Positions 55,737 to 64,000 of a DNA stretch of 64,000 bases are shown in pieces. The position numbers and the translations under genes were made by a program. The notes under the pieces were generated by a model. It did not search any database. It worked only from the letters and a program-made list of their open reading frames with translations, and was not told the DNA's origin. Origin of the DNA: Chlorogloeopsis fritschii PCC 6912 (lineage in GTDB: Bacteria; Cyanobacteriota; Cyanobacteriia; Cyanobacteriales; Nostocaceae); the NCBI RefSeq assembly GCF_000317285.1, contig NZ_AJLN01000015.1, forward strand, positions 62,001 to 126,000, read 5' to 3'. Every line of letters starts with the position of its first letter. Within the stretch, counting starts at the first letter, position 1.

Positions 55737-55942
55737 GTACTTTATGTTCGGGTTCTTATTCGCGGTATAGACCGAGGAATGAAGCTAGACTTTTGAAATT
55801 CTGGGCTAAGTTTGATTCGATTCTTATTGATCCTAGAAAATTAAGCTTCTTGTAGTAGCGTTATGGCAAAACTAAAAAGCCTGATAATATTGTGAAATAA
55901 AGCCAAGGGATAAGCTTCTAAGATTTAACATAGAAAATCAAG

Positions 55943-55960
55943 ATGAAATTAAGATGAAAT
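55943..55960. promoter_or_regulatory. 11-bp-period direct repeat
   Basis: ATGAAAT at 55943-55949 and 55954-55960, in the 607-bp noncoding stretch 55737-56343, which otherwise contains no gene that I can see. Confidence 0.6.
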
Positions 55961-56081
55961 AGAATGCCCTACCATAGTATGCTGTTTGCCACAAGAAAAT
56001 AGGCTTATAGTACAACTACAAGCCCATTGGGGTTATGAAACATGAGGAACATGTCTCTAAAACTTACTATAGAAAAATAAA

Positions 56082-56099
56082 ATGAAATTAAGATGAAAT
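56082..56099. promoter_or_regulatory. 11-bp-period direct repeat
   Basis: ATGAAAT at 56082-56088 and 56093-56099. A further single ATGAAAT lies at 56328-56334 next to the lipoprotein stop. Confidence 0.6.
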
Positions 56100-56343
56100 A
56101 CAGGTAAATCTATATAAAATAAGATTATAAAATTATTTTTTCTACTAAGAATTTCTTATTTCTTCTAAAGCTAAAAGTATACTATTCTAAATTTATTTTA
56201 ATTAATTTTTAATTTATTTGTAATAATAAAACAGGCTTTTATAGTACTATACAAGCACTATCATAAAGCCTGAGACATGAATTAAAATCTAGGTACAGGA
56301 TGATATTTTTTAATTTACTAAATTAAGATGAAATTTTAAATGA

Positions 56344-57282
56344 CTATTGCACGTCTACCCAAAAATCAGCAGTGATGATTTTGCCATTACGATTGAACTG
56401 ACCCCAAATTTTATATTTTCCTGGTTTCGGGAAATGGGTGATAAAATGAACCTCACCAGTTGGAGTATTTTTCATTGCATGAGCATGAATATAGTCTACT
56501 TGTGTTAACGGTGATGACTGCTTAAGGATAACTAAATGCCCTCTTTCTCCTAAATAAGGTTTCAAGTCTTTCGGTGGTTGGTTACTGACAGCATCTTGTA
56601 AGTTGAAAATTACATGAACTTCTTGTCCAGCTTTTAATGTCGGTTGAGATAGCTTGAGATTAGCCTTAGTATTACCAAAAGTCTTTGTAGTAGCTAAATC
56701 AATTGTGGGTGCCGCTGGACTTTTACCTGGAACTTGTGCTTTCAAGACCGAAACCTGTTCTGCTTTTCCAGCTACTTTGTAATCACTGAAAAGGGTGTAA
56801 CCGCCTGGATGGGGAAAATTAGCTTGGACTTCAAAGCGTCCATTTCCTTTATATATGGGATGGATATGATTGAAAGATTGGAGATCATCACTTACAACAA
56901 TCAAATGCATTAGTTCTTCTTGGAATTTGTCAAAATTAGCAATAGCTTTGCCATTTTTGTCTTTCACTTCAATCGCTATAGGTACAGGAGTGTTGGGAGT
57001 AATCTTGGTGGGGAGGGTAAGCTTTGCAGTAGCGATCGCAGGTTCTAACTTGGAATGATCAGAATGCTCATTATGGGAACCTTCCATGTTATGACCGCCA
57101 TGAGAATTCTCCTTTGCCTCTGGTGTTTTAGAACCCTCCATATTGTGATCCGCATGGGAATTCGCATTACTTACGGTGCTAGCATTAGAGTCTGGTGTTT
57201 CACTACTATTTACTTGTGAGGCACAAGCTTGAGTGATAAAAAGAGTTGAAGTGATGGCAAGTGCAGTAAAAAATCGCTTCAT
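56344..57282 (-). CDS. His/Met-rich periplasmic lipoprotein
   Basis: 312 residues from ATG 57282 (GGAG upstream). Signal peptide with lipobox-like ITQAC. Then a linker with repeated His/Met motifs (HADHNMEGS, HGGHNMEGSHNEHSDH, residues about 45-85) likely to bind copper or another metal, then two beta-rich domains with LMHLIVVSDDLQSFNHIHPI and DYIHAHAMKN. Similar proteins accompany metal-efflux systems. It is 98 bp downstream of ftsH in the same direction. Confidence 0.72.
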   Translation of the reverse strand: MKRFFTALAITSTLFITQACASQVNSSETPDSNASTVSNANSHADHNMEGSKTPEAKENSHGGHNMEGSHNEHSDHSKLEPAIATAKLTLPTKITPNTPVPIAIEVKDKNGKAIANFDKFQEELMHLIVVSDDLQSFNHIHPIYKGNGRFEVQANFPHPGGYTLFSDYKVAGKAEQVSVLKAQVPGKSPAAPTIDLATTKTFGNTKANLKLSQPTLKAGQEVHVIFNLQDAVSNQPPKDLKPYLGERGHLVILKQSSPLTQVDYIHAHAMKNTPTGEVHFITHFPKPGKYKIWGQFNRNGKIITADFWVDVQ

Positions 57283-57380
57283 TTTTTCTCCAATTAGTAA
57301 CTGTAAATTTGAAAAAAACACCATAACCAGGATATTTCAGAAGTGCAAAACTGGCACGAATAATGTACAAAGAAGTTTGG

Positions 57381-59306
57381 CTAATTTATAGATAAAACTT
57401 GACCTGTGCCTAACCAGACTGCTAATTCTGCTGGTGCTTGAACCTGGTCTAAATAACGGCGTAGTTGTTCGCCTTCAAGAATTTCTGTGTGTAGTAAATC
57501 TTGAGTCATTTTCTCCAATAAAGAACGATTTGTTTCCAGAATGCGTAAGGCGATATGATGCGCCCCCTCTATAATGTCTTTCACTTCCTGGTCAATTGTT
57601 TCCGCTACCGTGGGACTGACAGAACGACGCGGGTTTGAAAAGCCATCCAAAAATTGCTGCTGTACTTTTTCTAGGGCGACAGGCCCCAATTTTGGACTCA
57701 TGCCATAGAGGGTGACTACTCGTTCAGCTAAATCTGTCGCCTTTTGGATATCATCGCTGGCTCCGGTGGAAATCTTACCGATAAAAATCTCTTCAGCAGA
57801 ACGCCCCGCAAGCAGTGTAGCAATTCGACCGCGAATTTCATCTTCTGCCATCAAAAAGCGGTCTTCCTCTGGTAGTTGCAAGGTGTAACCTAAAGCTCCC
57901 ACGCCACGAGGAACAATAGAAATCTTTTCAACTTTGCCAGCCCCAGGCATTAAGGCTGCCACAATAGCATGACCTGCTTCATGATAGGCGACGGTTCTTT
58001 TTTCCACTTCATTGAGGACGCGGGACTTTTTCTGCAAACCTGCAATCACCCGTTCAATGGCTTCATTAAAATCAGCCATCGTTACTGCTTCTCGATTCTG
58101 ACGAGCAGCCAATAGTGCCGCTTCATTAACTAAATTGGCTAAATCTGCACCTGCAAACCCCGGTGTGCGGGTTGCAATCACCCCTAAGTCCACATCTTGG
58201 GCTAATTTAACTGCTTTGACGTGTACTTGAAGAATAGCCTCCCGCCCTTTTTTATCTGGACGATCAACGACTATTTGGCGATCAAAGCGACCAGGACGGC
58301 GTAGCGCTGGGTCTAACACTTCCGGACGATTAGTTGCCGCCAGAATAATCACCCCAGTATTAGCTTCAAACCCATCCATTTCAGTTAAAAGCTGGTTTAG
58401 AGTTTGTTCGCGCTCGTCATTACCTCCCATGACAGGCCCTGTTCCACCGCGAGATTTACCTAAAGCATCTAATTCATCTATAAAAACTATGCAGGGGGCT
58501 TGTTTTTTCGCTTGTTGAAACAAATCCCGCACCCGCGCTGCACCTACACCGACAAACAATTCAATGAACTCGGAGCCAGAGATACTAAAAAAGGGTACTC
58601 CCGCTTCCCCAGCTACAGCCTTAGCTAACAGGGTTTTACCTGTTCCTGGTGCGCCGATTAGCAATACCCCCTTGGGAATTTTCGCTCCAATACGAGTATA
58701 TTTGGCAGAGTTTTTCAGAAATTCAACTATTTCTTGTAGTTCTTCTTTAGCTTCGTCAATTCCAGCTACGTCAGCAAAGGTGACCCCAGTATTACCCTCA
58801 GAATAAATACGGGCTTTGCTTTGACCTACGGTCAGGGCTGCTCCAGCTCCTGCTTGAGCACGATTTAATATAAAGCCCCAAATAGCAACGAAAATCAGTG
58901 GGGGAATCACCCAGCCTAATAGGGTAGTCAAAAAGTTGCCGCGCTCCGGCGGTATAGCTCCAAACTCCACATTTTTATCTTCGAGCAATTTTGGTAGGTT
59001 CTGGTCATTGGGAATGGGTGTGGTGACATAGACTTTTTCTGGAGGAGCAGGCTGATTTTGCTGAGTTTGATACTGCTCTGTCTTGCGAGTGTACTCAATC
59101 TGGTTTTCTCCCACTAAAGCCTTGGCAACTTTGCCTTCCTTTATATCTTTGAGGAATTGGCTGTAGAGAACTTCAGTTTTTGAGGGACGCATTCCCGGAG
59201 CAATGAAAAAGTGGAACAGAAACAGGAAAAAGAGGAGTATCAGCAGACTACCGCCAAAATGATGGGGATTAGGGGTATTTAGGTTGCCATCTTTTTCAAC
59301 GGGCAT
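57381..59306 (-). CDS. ftsH: ATP-dependent zinc metalloprotease FtsH
   Basis: 641 residues, usual FtsH length. TM1 about 18-37, periplasmic loop, TM2 about 125-146; AAA+ with Walker A GAPGTGKT and Walker [12 protein letters not shown] region [19 protein letters not shown], and zinc site HEAGH (H442-H446). All key residues are present, so a functional membrane protease. Plasmid copies are extra to chromosomal FtsH and may degrade damaged membrane proteins under stress. Upstream, five direct-repeat pairs form a likely control region. Confidence 0.97.
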   Translation of the reverse strand: MPVEKDGNLNTPNPHHFGGSLLILLFFLFLFHFFIAPGMRPSKTEVLYSQFLKDIKEGKVAKALVGENQIEYTRKTEQYQTQQNQPAPPEKVYVTTPIPNDQNLPKLLEDKNVEFGAIPPERGNFLTTLLGWVIPPLIFVAIWGFILNRAQAGAGAALTVGQSKARIYSEGNTGVTFADVAGIDEAKEELQEIVEFLKNSAKYTRIGAKIPKGVLLIGAPGTGKTLLAKAVAGEAGVPFFSISGSEFIELFVGVGAARVRDLFQQAKKQAPCIVFIDELDALGKSRGGTGPVMGGNDEREQTLNQLLTEMDGFEANTGVIILAATNRPEVLDPALRRPGRFDRQIVVDRPDKKGREAILQVHVKAVKLAQDVDLGVIATRTPGFAGADLANLVNEAALLAARQNREAVTMADFNEAIERVIAGLQKKSRVLNEVEKRTVAYHEAGHAIVAALMPGAGKVEKISIVPRGVGALGYTLQLPEEDRFLMAEDEIRGRIATLLAGRSAEEIFIGKISTGASDDIQKATDLAERVVTLYGMSPKLGPVALEKVQQQFLDGFSNPRRSVSPTVAETIDQEVKDIIEGAHHIALRILETNRSLLEKMTQDLLHTEILEGEQLRRYLDQVQAPAELAVWLGTGQVLSIN

Positions 59307-59424
59307 AGTGATTCTCCAAATTAAACGTTCTAGTTATAAATTCTGAATGCAGATATCTATATATATGTTGTGTTTGTCGTTTATAGCTAAAGAGAGAACT
59401 CTATAATCAAGTTCTCACAAGGAA

Positions 59425-59442
59425 ATGAAATTAAGATGAAAT
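59425..59442. promoter_or_regulatory. 11-bp-period direct repeat, ftsH-proximal
   Basis: ATGAAAT at 59425-59431 and 59436-59442, 119 bp upstream of the ftsH start; part of a degenerate first unit of the array. Confidence 0.6.
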
Positions 59443-59491
59443 ACTTTGCCAATCCTCACTTTTAAGATAGCAGGTATGAGATAGGAACCAT

Positions 59492-59758
59492 AACAAGATG
59501 AAATGAGGATGAAACTTATTGCAAAACCTCATGTAAAAGTTAGACAGATGTAGTGTAAGACTGACTTATCACAACAAGATGAAATCAGGATGAAATTTAT
59601 CGCAAAACCTCATGTAAAAGTTAGACAGATGTAGTGCAAGACTGACATACCACAACAAAATGAAATCAAGATGAAATATTTTACAAAATCTGAATTTAAA
59701 GTTAGACAGATATAGTGTAAGACTGACTTATCACAACAAGATGAAATCAGGATGAAAT
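59492..59758. repeat. 81-bp tandem array carrying four direct-repeat sites
   Basis: Units begin near 59492, 59573, 59654 and 59735, period exactly 81. Each starts AACAAGATGAAAT and holds paired half-sites (59498/59509, 59579/59590, 59660/59671, 59741/59752), always 11 bp apart. The body contains GTTAGACAGATGTAGTG and AAGACTGAC. The last unit is cut short. Confidence 0.8.
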
Positions 59759-60254
59759 TTTCTCGCTCTAATGAATACACAAATTTTTTGACCGCTTCAG
59801 CCTCCCCTAGTTCTCCCCGATCGCTCTCTAAATTTGGAGTAGGCTTCAAAGGTTATTCAGTAATGCCTTTCTTTAGAAATGCTTTAGTTTGTTGTTTTAA
59901 AGTGTTTTCCTTGAAAAAATAATCTTATGTAACAATTTGTAAATGCCTTGCATAATCATTTGGACTAATTCGTATAAGTAGACGGGAGTTAATAATTTCT
60001 CCTGTACCAGAATTAAATAAGGAGGCTATCAAAAATAATCTGTATTTTTCCGAAAAACTATTCGGCAACACTGTAGAAAATTAACAAGCAATCGTTAAGG
60101 AATAAGTGCAGAACTTATATGGTAATAAATGAAGTTGTAAAACTAGTAACAGGTGTCAAATAACATGAGATGAAATCAAAAATGTCTGCAATAATTTTTG
60201 AGGTATCAAAATCAAAGATTTTTTACCTTCTTTGTGTTCTTGGTATTTCATATT

Positions 60255-60461
60255 ATGGAGCAAAAATCCAAAATGGAGCGAAAACAGTTCTTGTATCCAT
60301 TTGAGCAGCAATTAAAGTTTTGCCAGCTTGAGACTGAAGTAGAATTTCTGTTGCAACAAATGCGGGATATCAATCATCATCTATCCTTATCAAACAATAA
60401 TTATGCTTTGCAAGTGAATTACAAAAGAGAAAAACAAGAAATACAACACTTGCAAAAATAG
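60255..60461 (+). CDS. Small coiled-coil-like protein
   Basis: 68 residues from ATG 60255. Gln/Lys/Glu-rich helix (FEQQLKFCQLETEVEFLLQQ) probably forming a coiled coil. No family recognised. First frame of the plus-strand cluster, 80 bp before the reductase gene. Confidence 0.45.
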   Translation: MEQKSKMERKQFLYPFEQQLKFCQLETEVEFLLQQMRDINHHLSLSNNNYALQVNYKREKQEIQHLQK

Positions 60462-60541
60462 TGATTGTTTGGTGTTTTGTAACCATGTTGCTGGATAACG
60501 GTTAATTCCATTATTCACTTGTAGTGTAAGGATTAAAAATA

Positions 60542-61612
60542 GTGTACATAAATCATTTTCCTCAGAGGAAAACTATCCTGCTCACTGGTGCATCAGGAGT
60601 AGTTGGTCAAGCCTTATTAGCCCGACTTTATGCACATTCAGTTATTTGTCTAACGTACAGAAAGCCAATCTCTCATCCTAATGCTACTACCATTCCTTGT
60701 GACATTTCATTGCCTGGGCTTAGTCTTAGTCAGACACAGCTAAAAGATATAGCAAAGTGCGTTGACTGCATTGTGCATTCAGCTGCAATCACTGATTTTG
60801 GTGAATCAGATGAATTGATTCATCGTACAAACGTACGCGGTTTGGAAAATATGCTGGAATTAGCGGCGATCGCTCAAGTTCCCTTCTACTATATCAGTAC
60901 TGCTTTTATCCGTCCTCATCAACGCAAAAATGGCCCATTAGAGCATACATACACTATCTCGAAACGAGAAGGAGAACGGTTAGTTAGAGAGAGTGGATTG
61001 CCCCATGCAATTATTCGTCCTTCGATAGTGATTGGTGATTCTAGGTCAGGTCAAATTGCACGTTTTCAGGGCATCTATAACATCGTAGGTTCATTTTTTA
61101 GAGGTTTTTTGCCCATCCTGCCAATGTTACCGCAAGCATATATAGATTTTATTCCTCAAGATGTTGTTGCTAACGCTATAGCGGCACTGATTGAGCATGA
61201 TTGCGTAGCAGGTGAATATTGGAGCACCTCTGGAAATAAAGCCTTGACGGTACGCCAGATAGCAGATTTAATTGCAGAATTTGGCAAAAGTAAAGGTATA
61301 CAAATTAACATACCACGCATGGTCAGCCCTGATATTGTAGACCGTCTGATCCGTCCTGCCTTTATGTCAGAGTTACCAAAATCCGTCAAAAAAGGTTTTG
61401 ACTGGTTTGCTCAAGTTGCGCCCTATCTGTGTAATGAGGAACCTTTTCCTACGTCATTACCAGAGATGGAAACTCGCTTTGGTGTAGCACCGCTACCACA
61501 TTTGGAAACTGCCTTAACACACAGCCTGGAATACTGGGCTAGTCAAACAAGGGCCTGCTCTGGTGCAAAAGCTAAGAAAGACCGTGTCCAACTTGCTAAA
61601 TGCGATTGTTGA
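60542..61612 (+). CDS. NAD(P)-dependent extended SDR, thioester-reductase/epimerase-like
   Basis: 356 residues from GTG 60542. Rossmann glycine motif TGASGVVG (residues 15-22), then CIVHSAAITDFGES, and catalytic Y-x3-K in YTISKRE. The later RPSIVIGDSRSG matches thioester-reductase-type (NAD_binding_4) extended SDRs. Substrate not deducible. The stop is 6 bp from the nitric oxide synthase start, so the genes are probably one operon. Confidence 0.85.
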   Translation: MYINHFPQRKTILLTGASGVVGQALLARLYAHSVICLTYRKPISHPNATTIPCDISLPGLSLSQTQLKDIAKCVDCIVHSAAITDFGESDELIHRTNVRGLENMLELAAIAQVPFYYISTAFIRPHQRKNGPLEHTYTISKREGERLVRESGLPHAIIRPSIVIGDSRSGQIARFQGIYNIVGSFFRGFLPILPMLPQAYIDFIPQDVVANAIAALIEHDCVAGEYWSTSGNKALTVRQIADLIAEFGKSKGIQINIPRMVSPDIVDRLIRPAFMSELPKSVKKGFDWFAQVAPYLCNEEPFPTSLPEMETRFGVAPLPHLETALTHSLEYWASQTRACSGAKAKKDRVQLAKCDC

Positions 61613-61618
61613 CATACT

Positions 61619-62788
61619 ATGCTAATCAACAACTTAGCCTTGCAACACGGTTTTAGAACGTATAACACTATTTTATCTGACGCCAAAGCATTTCTGGCAT
61701 TGTTGCAAGAAGAACAAGTATTTCAGGAACCCTGCTTAGATAGAATTGCGGAAATAGAGAGCGAGGTAGAACAAACTGGAACCTATTGGCAAAGCTTTGA
61801 TGAACTAGCTTACGGAGCCAAATTGGCATGGCGTAACAGTACCCGGTGTGTGGGACGCAGCTATTGGAACTCACTAGAAGTTCGCGATCGCCGCAGCTTG
61901 AATCAGGCAGAAGAAATATTCGAGGCTTTGGTTGAGCATCTGCGGTTATGCACTAACGGCGGTCGCATCAAATCCCTTGCTACTGTATTTGCGCCCCAAG
62001 AACCAGGCAAACCTGGAATCCGCATTTGGAACGATCAGCTCATTCGCTATGCAGGCTACCGACAACCAGACGGTTCGGTTGTCGGTGATCCCAAGTATGT
62101 CGAGTTCACGGAACTCGTGCAGCGAATGGGTTGGAAAGGAGGCGAAGGTACACCCTTTGACATCCTGCCCATCGTGATTCAGATGCCAAATCAGCGTCCA
62201 AAGCTGTTTGAGTTACCCCGTGATGCAGTGCTGGAAGTGCCAATTCAGCATCCTGATTACTCTTGGTTTGCAGAGCTTGGTCTCAAATGGCACGCGCTAC
62301 CAGCAATTTGCAACATGATGCTAGAGATTGGCGGGGTTCAGTACACAGCCGCACCCTTTAGTGGTTGGTACATGGGTACGGAAATAGCTGCTCGCAACTT
62401 TGCAGACGAGAACCGCTACAATTTATTGCCCGTTGTGGCAAAACGAATGGGTTTGGATACCCGCTATGACCATAGCCTGTGGCGAGACCGCGCCATAGTT
62501 GAGTTAAATGTTGCGGTTTTATACTCGTTCCGACGTGCTGGCGTGACTATGGTTGACCACCACAGCGAAACTCGTCGCTTCGTGCAATTTGAGAAGAGCG
62601 AAGCACTTGCGGGAAGAACCACCTACGCCGATTGGGGATGGATTGTACCTCCCATTTCCGGCTCAACGACGCCAGTTTTCCACCGCAACTATGAAAATGT
62701 TGAGCTAAAGCCCAACTTCTTTTCGCAGCCCGATCCCTGGCGACAGTTTGCCTCTCACAAAAAGTCTGACTGTCCATTCGGTCACTAA
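61619..62788 (+). CDS. nos: Nitric oxide synthase oxygenase
   Basis: 389 residues, a stand-alone NOS oxygenase domain as in Bacillus-type enzymes (about 360-370 residues), without a reductase. Heme-thiolate site WRNSTRCVGR with C77, pterin/heme-pocket segments FDILPIVIQMP and PFSGWYMGTEIAARNFADE with arginine-binding E255, and the C-terminal MVDHHSETRRFVQFEKSE. It should oxidise L-arginine to citrulline and NO using electrons from a separate reductase. NOS is rare in cyanobacteria and a plasmid location is notable. It lies between two SDR genes, downstream of the direct-repeat control region. Confidence 0.97.
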   Translation: MLINNLALQHGFRTYNTILSDAKAFLALLQEEQVFQEPCLDRIAEIESEVEQTGTYWQSFDELAYGAKLAWRNSTRCVGRSYWNSLEVRDRRSLNQAEEIFEALVEHLRLCTNGGRIKSLATVFAPQEPGKPGIRIWNDQLIRYAGYRQPDGSVVGDPKYVEFTELVQRMGWKGGEGTPFDILPIVIQMPNQRPKLFELPRDAVLEVPIQHPDYSWFAELGLKWHALPAICNMMLEIGGVQYTAAPFSGWYMGTEIAARNFADENRYNLLPVVAKRMGLDTRYDHSLWRDRAIVELNVAVLYSFRRAGVTMVDHHSETRRFVQFEKSEALAGRTTYADWGWIVPPISGSTTPVFHRNYENVELKPNFFSQPDPWRQFASHKKSDCPFGH

Positions 62789-62837
62789 AAACAATAGTTT
62801 TTTCACTTTTCTAACTCAATAATTGGAGGGATAAATC

Positions 62838-63905
62838 ATGAAAGCTTTAGTCACTGGTGCTACAGGCTTTGTAGGTTCTGCTATTGTTCGTCAACTTCAA
62901 GAAGATGGTCAACAAGTCAAAGCGTTAGTCAGAAAGGGTTCGGATCTAAGAAATTTGGAGAAACTGGATATTGAAATTGCCTACGGAGATATCACCGATT
63001 ATGATTCGGTAGCACGGGCCATGCAGGGCTGTCATTCTGTTTATCACGGTGCTGCAATGGTAGCTTTTTGGGTTCCTCGTAAAGACCGCCACCTGTTTGA
63101 CTGGGTTAATGTTGAGGGGTCAAAAAATGTTTTTTCTGCTGCACTCAAACAGGATGTAGAGAAAGTAGTTTACACCAGTACCATCTCTACAATTGGTAGT
63201 TACGGAAAAGACACCCCCACCACGGAGAATCACAATTTCAATCTGTGGGGTATGTCGATGGAGTACGAACAGTCAAAATATTCTGCGGAGTTTGAAGCTT
63301 ATCGATTCGCAGCGCGGGGATTGCCAATTGTTATTGTTATGCCTTCCGCTCCTCTAGGTGCAAGAGATATCAAGCCAAATCCCGTTGGCAAACTGATTCT
63401 AGACTTTCTCGCCCGCAGGATACCAGGCTACATTGATGGCGGTGCTAATTTCATCGATGTTGATGATGTGGCTTACGGTCATATCCTAGCAGCTAAGAAA
63501 GGGAAAGTAGGCGATCGCTATATTTTAGGACATGAAAACCTTTCCGTTGTTGATTTGTTCTCGGCTTTAGAAGCAATTTCTGGAGTTCCCGCTCCCAAAT
63601 TGAAACTACCCCAGGCAGGTGCTGTCAAGCTAGCTCAAATTCTGGAATTTATTTCTGACCACATCACCAACCAACATCCACTCTACACCGCACCGATGGT
63701 CAAATTCTCCAGCCTTTACTACTATCTCGACACCAGCAAAGCTAAAAATGAGTTGGGGTTTGAACCTAAAAGCAGTGTTCAACAAGCTGCTATTAAGGCT
63801 ATTGAATGGTTTTTGGAGAATGACTATTTACAAGTCAACGACAAAAACAAATCTCGAATTCGCCAGCACTTAGAAACTCAGACTCTGACACCAGTATTTG
63901 CATAG
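62838..63905 (+). CDS. NAD-dependent epimerase/DFR-like extended SDR
   Basis: 355 residues, starting after GGAGGG. TGATGFVG motif (residues 6-13), VYHGAAMVAFW, YTSTISTIG, and Y-x3-K in YEQSKYSAE. The layout fits dihydroflavonol-reductase/hopanoid-associated sugar epimerase (HpnA)-like proteins. The cyanobacterial substrate is unknown. Third gene of the reductase-nos-epimerase cluster, 49 bp after nos. Confidence 0.88.
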   Translation: MKALVTGATGFVGSAIVRQLQEDGQQVKALVRKGSDLRNLEKLDIEIAYGDITDYDSVARAMQGCHSVYHGAAMVAFWVPRKDRHLFDWVNVEGSKNVFSAALKQDVEKVVYTSTISTIGSYGKDTPTTENHNFNLWGMSMEYEQSKYSAEFEAYRFAARGLPIVIVMPSAPLGARDIKPNPVGKLILDFLARRIPGYIDGGANFIDVDDVAYGHILAAKKGKVGDRYILGHENLSVVDLFSALEAISGVPAPKLKLPQAGAVKLAQILEFISDHITNQHPLYTAPMVKFSSLYYYLDTSKAKNELGFEPKSSVQQAAIKAIEWFLENDYLQVNDKNKSRIRQHLETQTLTPVFA

Positions 63906-64000
63906 ATAGTTGCAAGTCCCAAGAGCAAGAGTAGAAAACTCTTGCTCAAATTACAGTGCATTTAGTTAGTGAGGCATACGTGGAAAGTAAGTTAGTGAAT

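Larger units (their letters stand above)
59307..60254. promoter_or_regulatory. Divergent control region between ftsH and the nitric oxide synthase cluster
   Basis: About 950 noncoding bases with five ATGAAAT-type direct-repeat pairs in the ftsH-proximal half, four of them in an 81-bp tandem array. The 60-kb-proximal half (59770-60254) has one lone half-site (60170-60176) and no other recognised structure. Confidence 0.55.

Overview
The window looks like part of a large, mobilizable plasmid of a filamentous (Nostocales-type) cyanobacterium. The composition is AT-rich, with scattered GCGATCGC (HIP1-type) octamers and short repeats familiar from Nostoc genomes. The gene families are also cyanobacterial plasmid families: a DUF3987 primase-helicase, DUF2808 secreted proteins, an Rpp-type two-component system and a ParM-like actin. 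No rRNA, tRNA or CRISPR array was seen.

Layout. 0-3.5 kb: a P1B metal ATPase running off the left edge and a broken MFS transporter. 3.9-11 kb: replication region, with a DNA-binding plasmid protein, a primase-helicase, structured hairpins, ten 18-bp iterons and the iteron-side Rep gene. 11-21 kb: a family B DNA polymerase, a lone TnpB element, a ParDE toxin-antitoxin pair, a methyltransferase remnant, and plasmid copies of the clamp-loader delta and delta-prime subunits. 21-31 kb: three SSB/OB-type proteins, ParA/ParB, a ParM-like actin, small proteins and several decayed genes. 31-43 kb: mobilization module (MobC-like protein, zinc-ribbon protein, MOBP-type relaxase) followed by one giant 2905-residue gene. 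43-50 kb: a divergent two-component pair, two ParA/P-loop ATPases and small proteins. 50-64 kb: an RppA/RppB-like two-component operon, secreted DUF2808 proteins, an FtsH/His-rich lipoprotein operon, and a divergent cluster of reductase, nitric oxide synthase oxygenase and epimerase.

The most striking part is the relaxase-linked giant protein. Its N-terminal third carries the paired motifs of a two-barrel (QDE-1/RdRP/YonO-like) RNA polymerase, including DYDGD at residues 547-551. Its C-terminal third carries an AlkB-like dioxygenase, two NADAR-like domains and a SLOG/molybdenum-carrier-like domain. This is the architecture of a 'polyvalent' protein that may travel with or act on the incoming plasmid. 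Second, the plasmid seems to bring much of its own replisome: PolB and an unknown protein both end in sliding-clamp-binding motifs (QLTLF, QLSLF), next to delta, delta-prime and SSBs.

Third, at least twelve pairs of ATGAAAT-like half-sites with exact 11-bp spacing lie in the noncoding DNA from 52.3 to 59.8 kb. They surround the RppA-like regulator, the DUF2808 genes and the divergent promoter region between ftsH and the nitric oxide synthase cluster, and they suggest one local regulon. Several genes (MFS, the gene after rep, a 64-residue gene, an HTH protein) carry in-frame stops or frameshifts, so parts of the plasmid are decaying or contain sequence errors.
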